The position numbers and the translations under genes are program-made. This document shows positions 1 to 8,403 of a stretch of 21,690 bases of DNA, piece after piece (within the stretch, counting starts at the first letter, position 1; every line of letters begins with the position of its first letter). Location: the NCBI GenBank assembly GCA_037178675.1, contig JAYMGJ010000764.1:1-21690 (forward strand), read 5' to 3'. Source of the DNA: Scleroderma bovista. Lineage: Eukaryota > Basidiomycota > Agaricomycetes > Boletales > Sclerodermataceae. A model generated the notes under the pieces. It saw only the letters and a list, made by a program, of their open reading frames with translations, searched no databases and was not told the DNA's origin.

Positions 1-564
1 TCCCATCTTCACTGGGGCCTGGCATTGGACCTGGCAAATCTGGTTCAACTTCCTCTTCCATGCTTACCTCCTTCTCTTTCACCACTGGCAATGCCTTCCC
101 CTTCCCCTTCTCAAACTGCTCACCATTGGCCGATCGTTCACGGAGCTTGTACCACCGATGGTTCTGGAACTCGGCATCCGTCACGTTGCGCATGGGCTCC
201 CATAAAGGCCACTTCTTCGTCTGCCGAACAATCGCCGGGTTGGGCATGAATCGTTCCGCTGCCATAACATGCGTTGGCATGACGAAGCCGGCAGGGAGGT
301 CTTCAACCACGGCTTCCACTAGTTTCTAGAATATAGTTAGCATTTGGCTGACATGTATCTTACACCACTTACCACCTGATTCCATACAATATCCACCACT
401 TTCCACCAATACACCGTGTCATTTGTTGTCTTGAGTCCGTCCGTGTAGGTAGTGATCTGTTGCGCGGCGTTCTGGACAACACGTTCCGCATTCAGAGAGG
501 CAATGGAGGTTTGGTCTGCCCCGTCGAGAATGGAGACGTTGGAGGAGTTGGTGGGATTAGACAT
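1..564 (-). CDS. Unrecognised fungal protein, 5' part, two exons visible
   Basis: Minus-strand gene whose 3' end lies beyond the left edge. Exon 1 is 564-373 (ATG at 564, starting MSNPTNSSNV). A 47-bp intron at 372-326 has a GTAAGT donor, a GCTAAC branch site and a CTAG acceptor. Exon 2 runs from 325 to the edge and stays open in frame. The joined product reads ...VDIVWNQV/KLVEAVVEDLP..., a smooth junction that supports the splice. The protein starts with a Ser/Asn-rich segment, then a helix-like region with Trp-Trp (VYWWKVVDIVW). A stretch follows with FMPNPAIVRQ and KKWPLWEPMRNVTDAEFQNH, then an acidic and Lys-rich tail. I do not recognise the family; no catalytic motif is visible. It is probably a lineage-specific protein. 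The intron supports a real gene; the function is unknown. Confidence 0.6.
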
Positions 565-1000
565 TGAGATGAACTATGTGAACGGGAACGATGCGGAGTA
601 ATGGGTGAGTGGTTCGGAAACGGTGCAGATAATATGACACTCGGGATGCTTACATAAACACTTCCCGTGTATGACACAAACCCTGATCAAGTACAATAGA
701 GTTTGATGGAAATACAGCTACCGCATGTGGACGGAAATACAATGCCAACAGGACATAGATCCTGTGTAACAATGAGGACCGTGCATTGAAAGTGTATTTG
801 CAATATTGATCGAATCAAATATTCCGGCCTGCCTGGCTGTTCACAAACCACTCCGGCATCATATTCGGTTGCTTGATCTGCCGTGTGGAACTCTAAGCTA
901 TGTCCGCATTGTCTCACCCGTTTCTACCTAACTAATTATCACCATTAAGCCGGGGACGTCAATTATATAACAGTAAACCTAACTGGCCACACCGTACCCC
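565..1000. other. Gap between left-edge gene and 5' LTR
   Basis: No convincing ORF or RNA gene is seen. It should hold the promoter of the minus-strand gene starting at 564, but I see no clear TATA element in a suitable position. The last five bases before the LTR (996-1000, ACCCC) would be the target-site copy of the retroelement. Confidence 0.4.
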
Positions 1001-1690
1001 TGTCACGACCGCGTGACGCCTCGTGACTCCGCAAGGCCTCTAGTCTGTTGTAAACTCAAGTCCGATCGTAATCGCACACCTCCGACGCTATGTATCCATC
1101 TCCGCTCCGACTATTGACGCTCCGTCTCCTTTTGGTATATAGTTCCGCGCCTATGCCTCCGGTTATCGTATGCTTCCGTTCCGTCTCTGTTCCTGTTTCC
1201 TTTGTTCCCGTTTTAGATTAGATATGATTACTCATAGCTGTGATCCGTTAACCTTTTGATCCGTTACGCTTATCACTGATCTCCGTTCCGTGTATGTTAC
1301 TCATCCGTTTGTCATCCGCAGACTCTTACCTACGTCTCCGCTGTGTTTCTCTCCGCTTCTCGGTTACTGTACATTCCCGATGTAAAGTATAAGTACTCCG
1401 CACGCTGAGGGGATTGTCCCTCAGTTCGAATATCAGCTTGAATACCTCCCGCGAACTCTCCTCTGCCCTCCTCTGTCTCCTCTGCCTTCTGGCAACTCCG
1501 ACCTTCGTCGGACCTCCGTCTCTCTGTCCCTTAGTCCTCCGAAATACGAGGACGCAGGTATCGCAAGGGCGCAGCACATACGCTGAAGCCAAGTCCTCAA
1601 ACCCTTCCGCATCTCCTCCACCTGTCGTCGACAACCCTTCGCACTTAACTCCGCTTGCGTCGGAGTTCGTCGGAGGAAACGGTTCTGACA
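1001..1690 (+). repeat. 5' LTR (690 bp)
   Basis: It begins TGTCACGACC and ends GGTTCTGACA, giving a perfect 5-bp terminal inverted repeat TGTCA/TGACA. Base-for-base comparison with 8404-9089 finds six substitutions and no indels. An inverted third copy lies at 10494-11174. It contains a TATAAG box at 1388 placed to start transcription near 1423. Confidence 0.95.
1388..1423 (+). promoter_or_regulatory. LTR promoter: TATAAG box and predicted RNA start
   Basis: TATAAG lies at 1388-1393. About 35 bases downstream, at 1423, begins AGTTCGAATAT, which is the exact complement of the primer-binding site after the LTR. A short imperfect hairpin (GAGGG/CCCTC, 1407-1422) sits directly before it. The spacing is normal for a TATA-driven start. 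The start itself is inferred from the spacing and the self-primer match. A second TATA-like string (GGTATATAG, about 1135) further upstream is an alternative. Confidence 0.6.
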
Positions 1691-1692
1691 GT

Positions 1693-1703
1693 ATATTCGA
1701 ACT
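1693..1703 (+). other. Primer-binding site, self-priming type
   Basis: The 11 bases ATATTCGAACT, two bases inside the 5' LTR, are the perfect reverse complement of AGTTCGAATAT at 1423-1433 in the LTR. No tRNA-type PBS (TGG..., complementary to a CCA end) is visible here. In Tf1 and related chromoviruses the first 11 bases of the RNA fold back onto such a site and are cleaved to prime minus-strand synthesis. That this element does the same is inferred from the match and from its position at the predicted RNA 5' end. Confidence 0.75.
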
Positions 1704-1735
1704 CACTCTTGCACACCTGCTAATTACTCTCAACC

Positions 1736-3097
1736 ATGACTAGTCGCTCAATCATAACTACCCGTGCTCAGTCTCGTGCGCTCGAAGAGCGCCAGGAGGC
1801 GCTCAATGCGCCCTCCACTTCCCGAAATGACTTGGCCGAAGAAGGAGAGTTCCTCTCCTTCTCCAATCGCAATACTCCGCCTGGGGCTCCCGCCCCCGAT
1901 CCCACTACTCCAACCCCCGCTCCGCGCCGCCCCAACGAGTCTGGAGTTTACTCCACGCATCGTTTCGACAACGCCTTGGATATCTACGGTGACAGCTACC
2001 CTGGTGGCGATGGTGGTGGCGGCGGAGATAGCAACCCGCCTTCTCCCAACCCACCAGATGTCCCGCTACCAGACTCCCCTATCCCTTCCGCCTCAACTCC
2101 GACTCTGGACCCGCTGCTCCTATTCGCACAAGCGGTCCAGGCGCTGACCAAAGTTGCTACGGCATCTGCCGACCGCGACTCCTCTTCTGGTCGCACCAAA
2201 GTCCGCGAACCTGATACGTTTGACGGGACCGATCCGCGCAAACTCCGCGCTTTCCTTGTTCAGTGCGAACTGAACTTTCAGGATCGCCCCAAGGCTTTCG
2301 CCTCCGACCGCGCTAGGGTCACCTTCGCGCAGTCGTACCTAAAGGGCATGGCCCTCGAATGGTTCGAACCGGACCTACTCAACTCCGCCAATCCCCGTGC
2401 CCGTCCGCTATGGATGGACAACTACGCCCAGTTCGTCTCCGAACTGAAGTCCAACTTCGGCCCGCACGATCCCGTCGGAGACGCCGAACATCAGTTGGAC
2501 AACCTGTCCATGAAAGAAGGACAAAAGATCAACAAGTACGTGGTTGAGTTCAACCGCCTCGCTGGCCAAGTCCGCGGCTACGGCGATGGCGCCCTCCGCC
2601 ACATTTTCTACAGCGGTCTCCCCGACCGCATCAAGGACGAAATCTCTCGCGTTGGCAAGCCCCGCACCCTTGATGGTTATCGCACTCTCGCGCAGACCAT
2701 CGACGCCAGGTACTGGGAGCGCAAATCTGAAGTTGCGCGCCAAAGCAAGACCTCCACCTCCTCGTCGTCCAACTCCGCCTCCAAAGGCACCTCCTCCGCC
2801 TCGTCCGACTCCAAGGGTAAAACCAAGGAGAAGGACAACAAGAACAAGAGCTCCGACAAGTCGAAGAGCTCCTCCGGCGCCAAACCCGCCTCCTCCGAAA
2901 CCCCTGCCCATCTTGGAAAGGATGGCAAGTTGACCGAGGAAGAGCGCCAGCGGCGCATCAAGGACAAGCTCTGCATGTTCTGCGGACAGCCAGGCCACAT
3001 GGCCAGGGACTGTCCAAAGTCCACCTCCAAGAGCTCTAAGGCCAAGGCCCGCGCTGCCAAGGCCGTGACTCCCGCTGCTGCGGAGTCAAAAAATTAG
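1736..3097 (+). CDS. gag: Gag polyprotein of Ty3/gypsy element
   Basis: 453-residue structural protein that forms the particle and binds element RNA. The N-terminal 150 residues are Pro/Gly-rich and disordered. Residues about 155-330 match the retrotransposon Gag (capsid) fold, with the TFDGTDPRKLRAFL, YLKGMALEWFEP and FNRLAGQVRGYGD blocks. Residues about 335-400 are Ser/Lys-rich. A CCHC zinc knuckle follows at residues 413-426 (C-x2-C-x4-H-x4-C: CMFCGQPGHMARDC), then a basic Ala/Lys tail. The ATG context ACCATGA is good and it is the first ATG after the LTR in this frame. The stop TAG directly follows the slippery run AAAAAAT, so most ribosomes would make Gag alone and a fraction would continue into Pol. 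Confidence 0.93.
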   Translation: MTSRSIITTRAQSRALEERQEALNAPSTSRNDLAEEGEFLSFSNRNTPPGAPAPDPTTPTPAPRRPNESGVYSTHRFDNALDIYGDSYPGGDGGGGGDSNPPSPNPPDVPLPDSPIPSASTPTLDPLLLFAQAVQALTKVATASADRDSSSGRTKVREPDTFDGTDPRKLRAFLVQCELNFQDRPKAFASDRARVTFAQSYLKGMALEWFEPDLLNSANPRARPLWMDNYAQFVSELKSNFGPHDPVGDAEHQLDNLSMKEGQKINKYVVEFNRLAGQVRGYGDGALRHIFYSGLPDRIKDEISRVGKPRTLDGYRTLAQTIDARYWERKSEVARQSKTSTSSSSNSASKGTSSASSDSKGKTKEKDNKNKSSDKSKSSSGAKPASSETPAHLGKDGKLTEEERQRRIKDKLCMFCGQPGHMARDCPKSTSKSSKAKARAAKAVTPAAAESKN

Positions 3098-3135
3098 ACA
3101 GCAGCTCCCAGAACTCCGCACAAGCTGGGGGTTGC
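3088..3135 (+). promoter_or_regulatory. -1 programmed ribosomal frameshift signal (gag-pol)
   Basis: In the Gag frame the codons TCA AAA AAT TAG contain the heptamer A AAA AAT (3088-3094), of the canonical X XXY YYZ form. A 6-base spacer (TAGACA) and a hairpin follow: GCAGCTCCCA (3101-3110) pairs along all ten positions, two of them G-U, with TGGGGGTTGC (3126-3135) around a 15-base loop. The Pol frame is -1 relative to Gag and is open from before the heptamer to the Pol ORF. Heptamer, spacer and stem match the established -1 frameshift layout. Confidence 0.82.
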
Positions 3136-3204
3136 GTTGACTCCGACTGTGCACCTACGGAGTTACGCCTCAACGCGTCCGCTCTCTCCGATCCCAACTC
3201 CCTT

Positions 3205-6200
3205 ATGCCCTCCGTCACGATTACGTCCCCTGTCGCTACTCCTCCTGTTTCCACTCTCGTTGACTCTGGCTCTAGCCACTGTTTCATAGATAGCAAATTT
3301 GTTAATAAACACTCTCTCGAAACCTACGCAATCGCTCCGCTTGAACTCCGCCTCCTAGACGGTTCTACGAACACCTTCATTACTAAAGCCATCGAACTCG
3401 ACATTCAGTTCTCCACAGGCGAAGTCAACTCCGAAACATTCTACGTAACTCCGCTGGATTCCTCCTGCGTGCTGGTCCTCGGACATAGCTGGCTCACCCA
3501 CTACAATCCGTTGATTGACTGGGTTTTGGGCCACATTGAATTCTGTAAAGGCACACTGCGAATGCCCGCATCCCCGGTACCTCCTTCTGTCGAGTCCGCC
3601 TCTGCGACTGCCCCCACGGCTCCGCCACCTGAGGACTCATCTCTGCCCTCTGATTCCGACTCGCCTCAGTTGACCGCTCCCTACGTTTCGCTGATAGGCG
3701 CTGCTGCATTCGCGCGCGCTTGCAAACTCACGGGATCTACCAACTTCACGCTGTACATCCGCCCAGAAGAAGCGAAGCTCCGCTCAGCCTCCGCTGCCAC
3801 TCCTGTCGATTCTCCCAATCTCTCCGCTGTGCCAGAAGTCTACCATGACTTCGCTGACGTCTTCAGCAAGGCAAAAGCTACCACGCTCGCTCCGCATCGC
3901 GAGTATGATCTCCGAATCGATTTGGAGGAAGGCGCTAGTCCTCCACTGGGCACTGTGTACTCCCTTTCACAGACTGAATTAGGGGCGCTCCGCACATTCA
4001 TCGACGAGCACCTCTCCTACGGCTTTATTCGACAGTCGACCTCCGCTCATGGAGCTCCTGTCCTGTTCGTACGCAAAAAGGATGGATCACTCCGCCTCTG
4101 CGTCGACTACAGAGGACTGAACAAAATATCAAAGAAAGACCGCTACCCACTCCCTCTCATCTCCGACCTCCTCGATTCCCCCAGCAAGGCAAAGATCTAC
4201 TCAAAGATCGATCTCTGCCACGCGTATCACTTGGTCCGCATCGCTGAAGGGGATGAATGGAAGACCGCGTTTCGCACGCGGTATGGTTCCTTCAAGTGGA
4301 ATGTCATGCCTTTCGGCTTGACCAATGCTCCCGCGGCTTTCCAGCGATTTGTTAACAGCATTCTCTCTGACATGCTTGATGTCTGTGTTGTCGTCTACCT
4401 AGACAACATCCTTATCTACTCCGAAGACATCGAATCGCATCAACAGCATGTCCGCGAAGTCCTCCGACGCCTCCGCAAGCATAATCTCTTTGCTAAGCCA
4501 GAGAAGTGCGAATTCCATACCACCTCCACCGAATACCTGGGCTTCTGCCTCTCCCCCGATGGCCTTTCCATGTCCGCTGACAAAGTCAAAGCCATCTCCG
4601 ACTGGCCAGAACCCCGCAAGGTAAAGGACATCCAGTCCTTCCTCGGTTTTGCGAATTTCTACCGTCGTTTCATCTTCAACTACTCCGACATCGTCATACC
4701 TCTCACGCGGCTTACCCGCAAAAACATTCCTTGGAATTTTGGTGAGGACTGTCGCTCCGCCTTTAACCTCCTGAAGAAGGCCTTCACCTCCGCTCCTATC
4801 CTTACCCACTGGGTCCCTGACGCTCCGCTGACTGTGGAGACCGATGCTTCGGACTACGCCATTGCTGGAATCCTTTCCATCACTGGCTCCGACGAGGTCC
4901 TCCGCCCTGTCGCATACTATTCGCGGACTCTGTCCGCCCCTGAGCTCAACTACGACACCCATGACAAGGAGCTTTTGGCCATCTTCGAGGCCTTCAAGCA
5001 CTGGCGACACTACCTTGAGGGCTCCGCCACTCCGGTCGACGTGGTCACTGACCACAAGAATTTGGAGTATTTCTCCAGCTCCAAGGTCTTGACTCGGCGT
5101 CAAGCCCGCTGGTCGGAGTATCTCTCCCAGTTCAACCTCGCCATCCGCTTCCGCCCTGGACGCCTCGGAGCTAAACCCGATGCCCTCACTCGACGCTGGG
5201 ACGTCTACCCAAAAGAGGGGGATAGGGACTACGCTCGGGTCAACCCACACAACCTCCGACCCATGTTCACCCAAGAACAACTCGCGTCCTCCCTTAGGGC
5301 AACCATTCTCCTCACTCCGGCAATCCGCGCTGCCATCCTCGTCGACGTGGAACAACTCCACAAAGACATCCTCGCAGCCCTCCCCTCTGATCCCGTCGCG
5401 CTCAGTCACAAGTCCGACTCATCCGATTCTCGGTGGTCAACGGACTCCGCTGGCTTGCTCCGCCTTGATGATAGGATCTACGTGCCGGACACCAACGACC
5501 TCCGCCTCAGAGTCCTCCGCTACAAGCACGACCATCCGCTCTCCGGCCACTTCGGCCAGAACCGCACTTTGGAACTAGTCCGCCGGGAATATACCTGGCC
5601 AGGTGTCCGCACCTTCGTAAAAGACTACGTAAGTTCCTGCACATCCTGCGGACGTGCTAAGGTCCCTAGGCACAGACCCTACGGCCTACTAAAACAACTC
5701 CCGATCCCCGCTCGCCCATGGCATTCCATATCCATGGACTTCATCGAGCAACTACCTTCTTCCGATGGATTCACCTCCATCCTAGTCGTCGTGGACCGCC
5801 TCTCGAAGCAAGGAATATTCATTCCGACCTACGACACCATCACTTCCCCTGAGCTTGCCAAGCTCTTCGTCGCGCATGTGTTTTCCAAACACGGAGTACC
5901 CACCCATGTCACCTCCGACAGAGGTTCGGAGTTCGTCTCTCACTTCTTCCGATCACTCGGAAAAGCACTCGGAATGACCTTACATTTCACCTCTGGCTAT
6001 CACCCAGAAGGAGATGGTCAAACCGAGCGGACGAACCAAACACTCGAGCAGTACCTCCGAATCTACTGCAATTATCAACAAGACAACTGGGCCGAACTCC
6101 TCCCACTTGCGGAGTTCGCGTTTAATAACTCCCCTAGCGCAACCACTGGTGTCTCACCCTTCTTCGCTAATAAAGGCTACCACCCCGACATCGCAGTCAA

Positions 6201-6816
6201 CTCCGACTTGGGCCTCAGTTCTTCCCGCGCTCAAGAATATACCTCCGACCTCAAAGAACTCCATGAGTTCCTCCGCTCTGAGATGGCCCTTGCGCAACAG
6301 CGCTACCAAGGCCCCGCAGATGCGAAAAGATCAACTCCGCCGGATTTCAAGATAGGTGATCAAGTCTATGTGAAAGCAAAGTATTTCAGGTCTACACGCC
6401 CATCCAAGAAGCTCTCCGACAAGAATTTCGGACCCTTCGAAATAATAGCCAAACCTGGATCGCTCTCCTTCACGCTCCGACTTCCCGACACCATGAAGTC
6501 CGTGCACCCAGTATTCCACGTGTCTCAACTCGAGACCTCCCACCAAAGCAGTATTCCCAATCGCGTCCAATCTCCGCCACCTCCGATCGAAGTCGACGGA
6601 GAAGTCGAATACGAAGTCGAAGAAATCCTAGACTCCAAGATCGACCGCAGAAGACGCCACTGCCAACTCCTCTACTTAGTCCGCTGGGCTGGCTACGCCG
6701 GTACAGATGAAGAAACATCGTGGCTCCTTGCCACTGAGCTCGACCATGCGTCGGAGCTCGTCGAAGATTTCCATCACAAGTACCCAGGCAAACCTGGTCC
6801 GCACAAGTCCGCCTAA
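3205..6816 (+). CDS. pol: Pol polyprotein (PR-RT-RNaseH-IN-chromodomain)
   Basis: 1203 residues from the first ATG. The frame is already open from 3088, so Pol is probably made as a Gag-Pol fusion by -1 shift and the ATG at 3205 need not be used. Domains: aspartic protease with LVDSGSS (Asp20); reverse transcriptase about residues 235-430 with KKDGSLRLCVDYRGLN, MPFGLTNAPAAFQ and the catalytic box YLDN (398-401, usual YLDD); RNase H with TVETDASD (Asp547) and VVTDHKNLEYF; integrase zinc finger His775-Cys815; integrase catalytic triad Asp845, Asp905, Glu941 with 35 residues between the last two; chromodomain about 1134-1190 (VEYEVEEILDSK...LVRWAGY). The chromodomain is thought to steer integration to marked chromatin. 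No internal stop or frameshift is seen. The Asn in YLDN may disable RT or be a tolerated variant. Confidence 0.95.
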   Translation: MPSVTITSPVATPPVSTLVDSGSSHCFIDSKFVNKHSLETYAIAPLELRLLDGSTNTFITKAIELDIQFSTGEVNSETFYVTPLDSSCVLVLGHSWLTHYNPLIDWVLGHIEFCKGTLRMPASPVPPSVESASATAPTAPPPEDSSLPSDSDSPQLTAPYVSLIGAAAFARACKLTGSTNFTLYIRPEEAKLRSASAATPVDSPNLSAVPEVYHDFADVFSKAKATTLAPHREYDLRIDLEEGASPPLGTVYSLSQTELGALRTFIDEHLSYGFIRQSTSAHGAPVLFVRKKDGSLRLCVDYRGLNKISKKDRYPLPLISDLLDSPSKAKIYSKIDLCHAYHLVRIAEGDEWKTAFRTRYGSFKWNVMPFGLTNAPAAFQRFVNSILSDMLDVCVVVYLDNILIYSEDIESHQQHVREVLRRLRKHNLFAKPEKCEFHTTSTEYLGFCLSPDGLSMSADKVKAISDWPEPRKVKDIQSFLGFANFYRRFIFNYSDIVIPLTRLTRKNIPWNFGEDCRSAFNLLKKAFTSAPILTHWVPDAPLTVETDASDYAIAGILSITGSDEVLRPVAYYSRTLSAPELNYDTHDKELLAIFEAFKHWRHYLEGSATPVDVVTDHKNLEYFSSSKVLTRRQARWSEYLSQFNLAIRFRPGRLGAKPDALTRRWDVYPKEGDRDYARVNPHNLRPMFTQEQLASSLRATILLTPAIRAAILVDVEQLHKDILAALPSDPVALSHKSDSSDSRWSTDSAGLLRLDDRIYVPDTNDLRLRVLRYKHDHPLSGHFGQNRTLELVRREYTWPGVRTFVKDYVSSCTSCGRAKVPRHRPYGLLKQLPIPARPWHSISMDFIEQLPSSDGFTSILVVVDRLSKQGIFIPTYDTITSPELAKLFVAHVFSKHGVPTHVTSDRGSEFVSHFFRSLGKALGMTLHFTSGYHPEGDGQTERTNQTLEQYLRIYCNYQQDNWAELLPLAEFAFNNSPSATTGVSPFFANKGYHPDIAVNSDLGLSSSRAQEYTSDLKELHEFLRSEMALAQQRYQGPADAKRSTPPDFKIGDQVYVKAKYFRSTRPSKKLSDKNFGPFEIIAKPGSLSFTLRLPDTMKSVHPVFHVSQLETSHQSSIPNRVQSPPPPIEVDGEVEYEVEEILDSKIDRRRRHCQLLYLVRWAGYAGTDEETSWLLATELDHASELVEDFHHKYPGKPGPHKSA

Positions 6817-6931
6817 ATCATCCTGCCACATCCGAACTCACTCCGATATCTTACAAATCCGCAAAAATACTCCATTCAAATAACAAAAACGGTAGTACAA
6901 AAGTAAAAAAAAAATATATGCAGTTAGTCCG
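6817..6931. other. A-rich junction between pol and antisense ORF
   Basis: 115 bases between two convergent reading frames, containing a run of ten A followed by TATATG (about 6906-6920). It may serve as the 3' end region for one or both transcripts. No other feature is seen. Confidence 0.3.
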
Positions 6932-8223
6932 TCAGTCATCCTCTCCCTCCGCGTCGGCCATACCATCTTCATCGTCCGCCTCCGCTCCTTTCTCGACCTC
7001 GGTCGCCTTCGCCGCCTCCAACTCCCTCCGCGTCGACCCTGTCGACGACCCTTGGACAAAGGGCGCCCGCACCAACGTGCCAAGGCGCCACATGTCCTCC
7101 GCCCGCTGTTGCTCGATCTCCAATCGAGCCCTCTCCATCTCCACCCTCTCGTCCTCCCTCGCCGACCGCCTCCTTTCGAGCGCCAAGCGCTCTCGCTCGA
7201 TCTCGAGCCTCTCGATCTCCCGCGCCTCGGAGGCTGCCAAGCGCTCCGACAGCTGCGCTAGCGACTGGGTAAGCATACCCAGCGCGTCGCGCTGCTCCTC
7301 CGCCATCGCCTTCGGGACCCCAAACATCTCCTCTTCGTCTTCCCCCTCCTCCGTCGTCGTACGGGTCTTCTTGCGCTTCTCTCCGCCCCTTGGCGACGTG
7401 TTCGTCGCGGTCCTCGACCTCCTCTTCGTCGCGCGCTTCTCCACCGGCTTCCCACTTCCCTCCGTCGCGCTCCCCGCTGGTGTCGACGCCTCCGCAGCCT
7501 TCCCTGCCGTGCTCCACGAGCACGATTTGCGTGCAGCCTGGCAGCGTGCACAGGCCGTCGCCTTCGAGCTCGCCTGAGCCACACACCCAATCGGGTTGTT
7601 GAGGTGTTCCCGGCACCTCACGCAGGCAGAACGCCTCACCGCTGTCGTCACTGTTGGCGCCGCCATCGTCCCCTCTCCGCTACCTTGTGTAGCCGCGATA
7701 GACTCCGCTCGCGCCTGTAACCGCCGCTGCTGCCCCAGCGCCTTCCGCGCCTCGAACTCCCGCCTCTGTCGCTCTATATGCGCCTCTTGCAGCGCCTCGA
7801 TCCGCTTCTCGCGCTCTCGCGCTTCCTCTGCTTTCCGTTCCTCCTCCGCTTTACGCGCTGCTTCCGCCTTCGCCTCTTCTTCCGCCTTGCGCTCCGCCTC
7901 TGCTCTCGCCTCCTCCGCTTTGCGAGCCTCTTCGGCCCTGCGTGCCTGCCATGTCGCCTTCGCGTCAGTACTACCTTGCGAACAGTGCATTCGCCACGCA
8001 CCTCCTTCCTCCTCTGCACTTCCGCTCGCGCCTCCTCTACCTTTCGTCGCTGCTCTGCTTCCGCCGCCTTCCTCGCTACTTCTCTCCGCTCGCGCTCCAC
8101 GAACTTCGCCGTTGCGTCGGCCTCGTCGTCTTCAGAGTCGGTGACCAGCTCGTGGTCTTCCGCTTCCTTCCAGTCGCGTTGCTGGTTCTCGGCGGGGATG
8201 GGTGTGGTGTGTTGGGAAGCCAT
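6932..8223 (-). CDS. Antisense spliced ORF inside retroelement; coiled coil plus Cys cluster
   Basis: Minus strand, converging on pol and lying fully between pol and the 3' LTR. Exon 1 is 8223-8002 (ATG, MASQHTTPIPAENQQ). A 56-bp intron at 8001-7946 has a GTGCGT donor, an ACTGACG branch-like site and a GGCAG acceptor. Exon 2 is 7945-6932. The join VQRRKE/ARRAEEARK continues the same charged repeat in frame, giving about 411 residues. The protein has an acidic N-terminus, a long Ala/Glu/Arg/Lys coiled coil, a Cys cluster (ACVRCREHL...GCVAQ...ACARCQAARKSC) spaced like a small zinc-binding module, a basic patch resembling a nuclear signal (KRATKRRSRT), a second coiled coil and an acidic tail. 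Similar Cys clusters occur in basidiomycete hypothetical proteins. Role unknown; DNA or chromatin binding is a guess. Within the reading frame the intron could instead be a frameshift. Confidence 0.65.
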
Positions 8224-8390
8224 GTTGTGGTAGAAGGACAAGGTGTTTGAACAATGCGGACAACATGCGTCGCACTCTTATACGCGCCCACGGTAAAATT
8301 CCCGAACTCCGATCAAAAGCTTATCTCAGCAGAAACAATGCCAAAATCGCGAAGTCCACACGCACAAAGGCCCTCAAGGGTTCAGGCCCT

Positions 8391-8400
8391 AAAGGGGGGA
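8391..8400 (+). other. Polypurine tract
   Basis: AAAGGGGGGA lies three bases before the 3' LTR. It is the expected primer for plus-strand DNA synthesis in LTR retroelements. Confidence 0.8.
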
Positions 8401-8403
8401 TAC

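Noticed and set aside
1326..1743. ORFs inside the LTRs (also at 8729-9131 and 10402-10834)
   Set aside because: The same frame appears in every LTR copy and overlaps promoter and termini; no protein features.
4399..5409. 336-codon minus-strand ORF within pol
   Set aside because: Shadow of the well-supported Pol frame; no recognisable domain.
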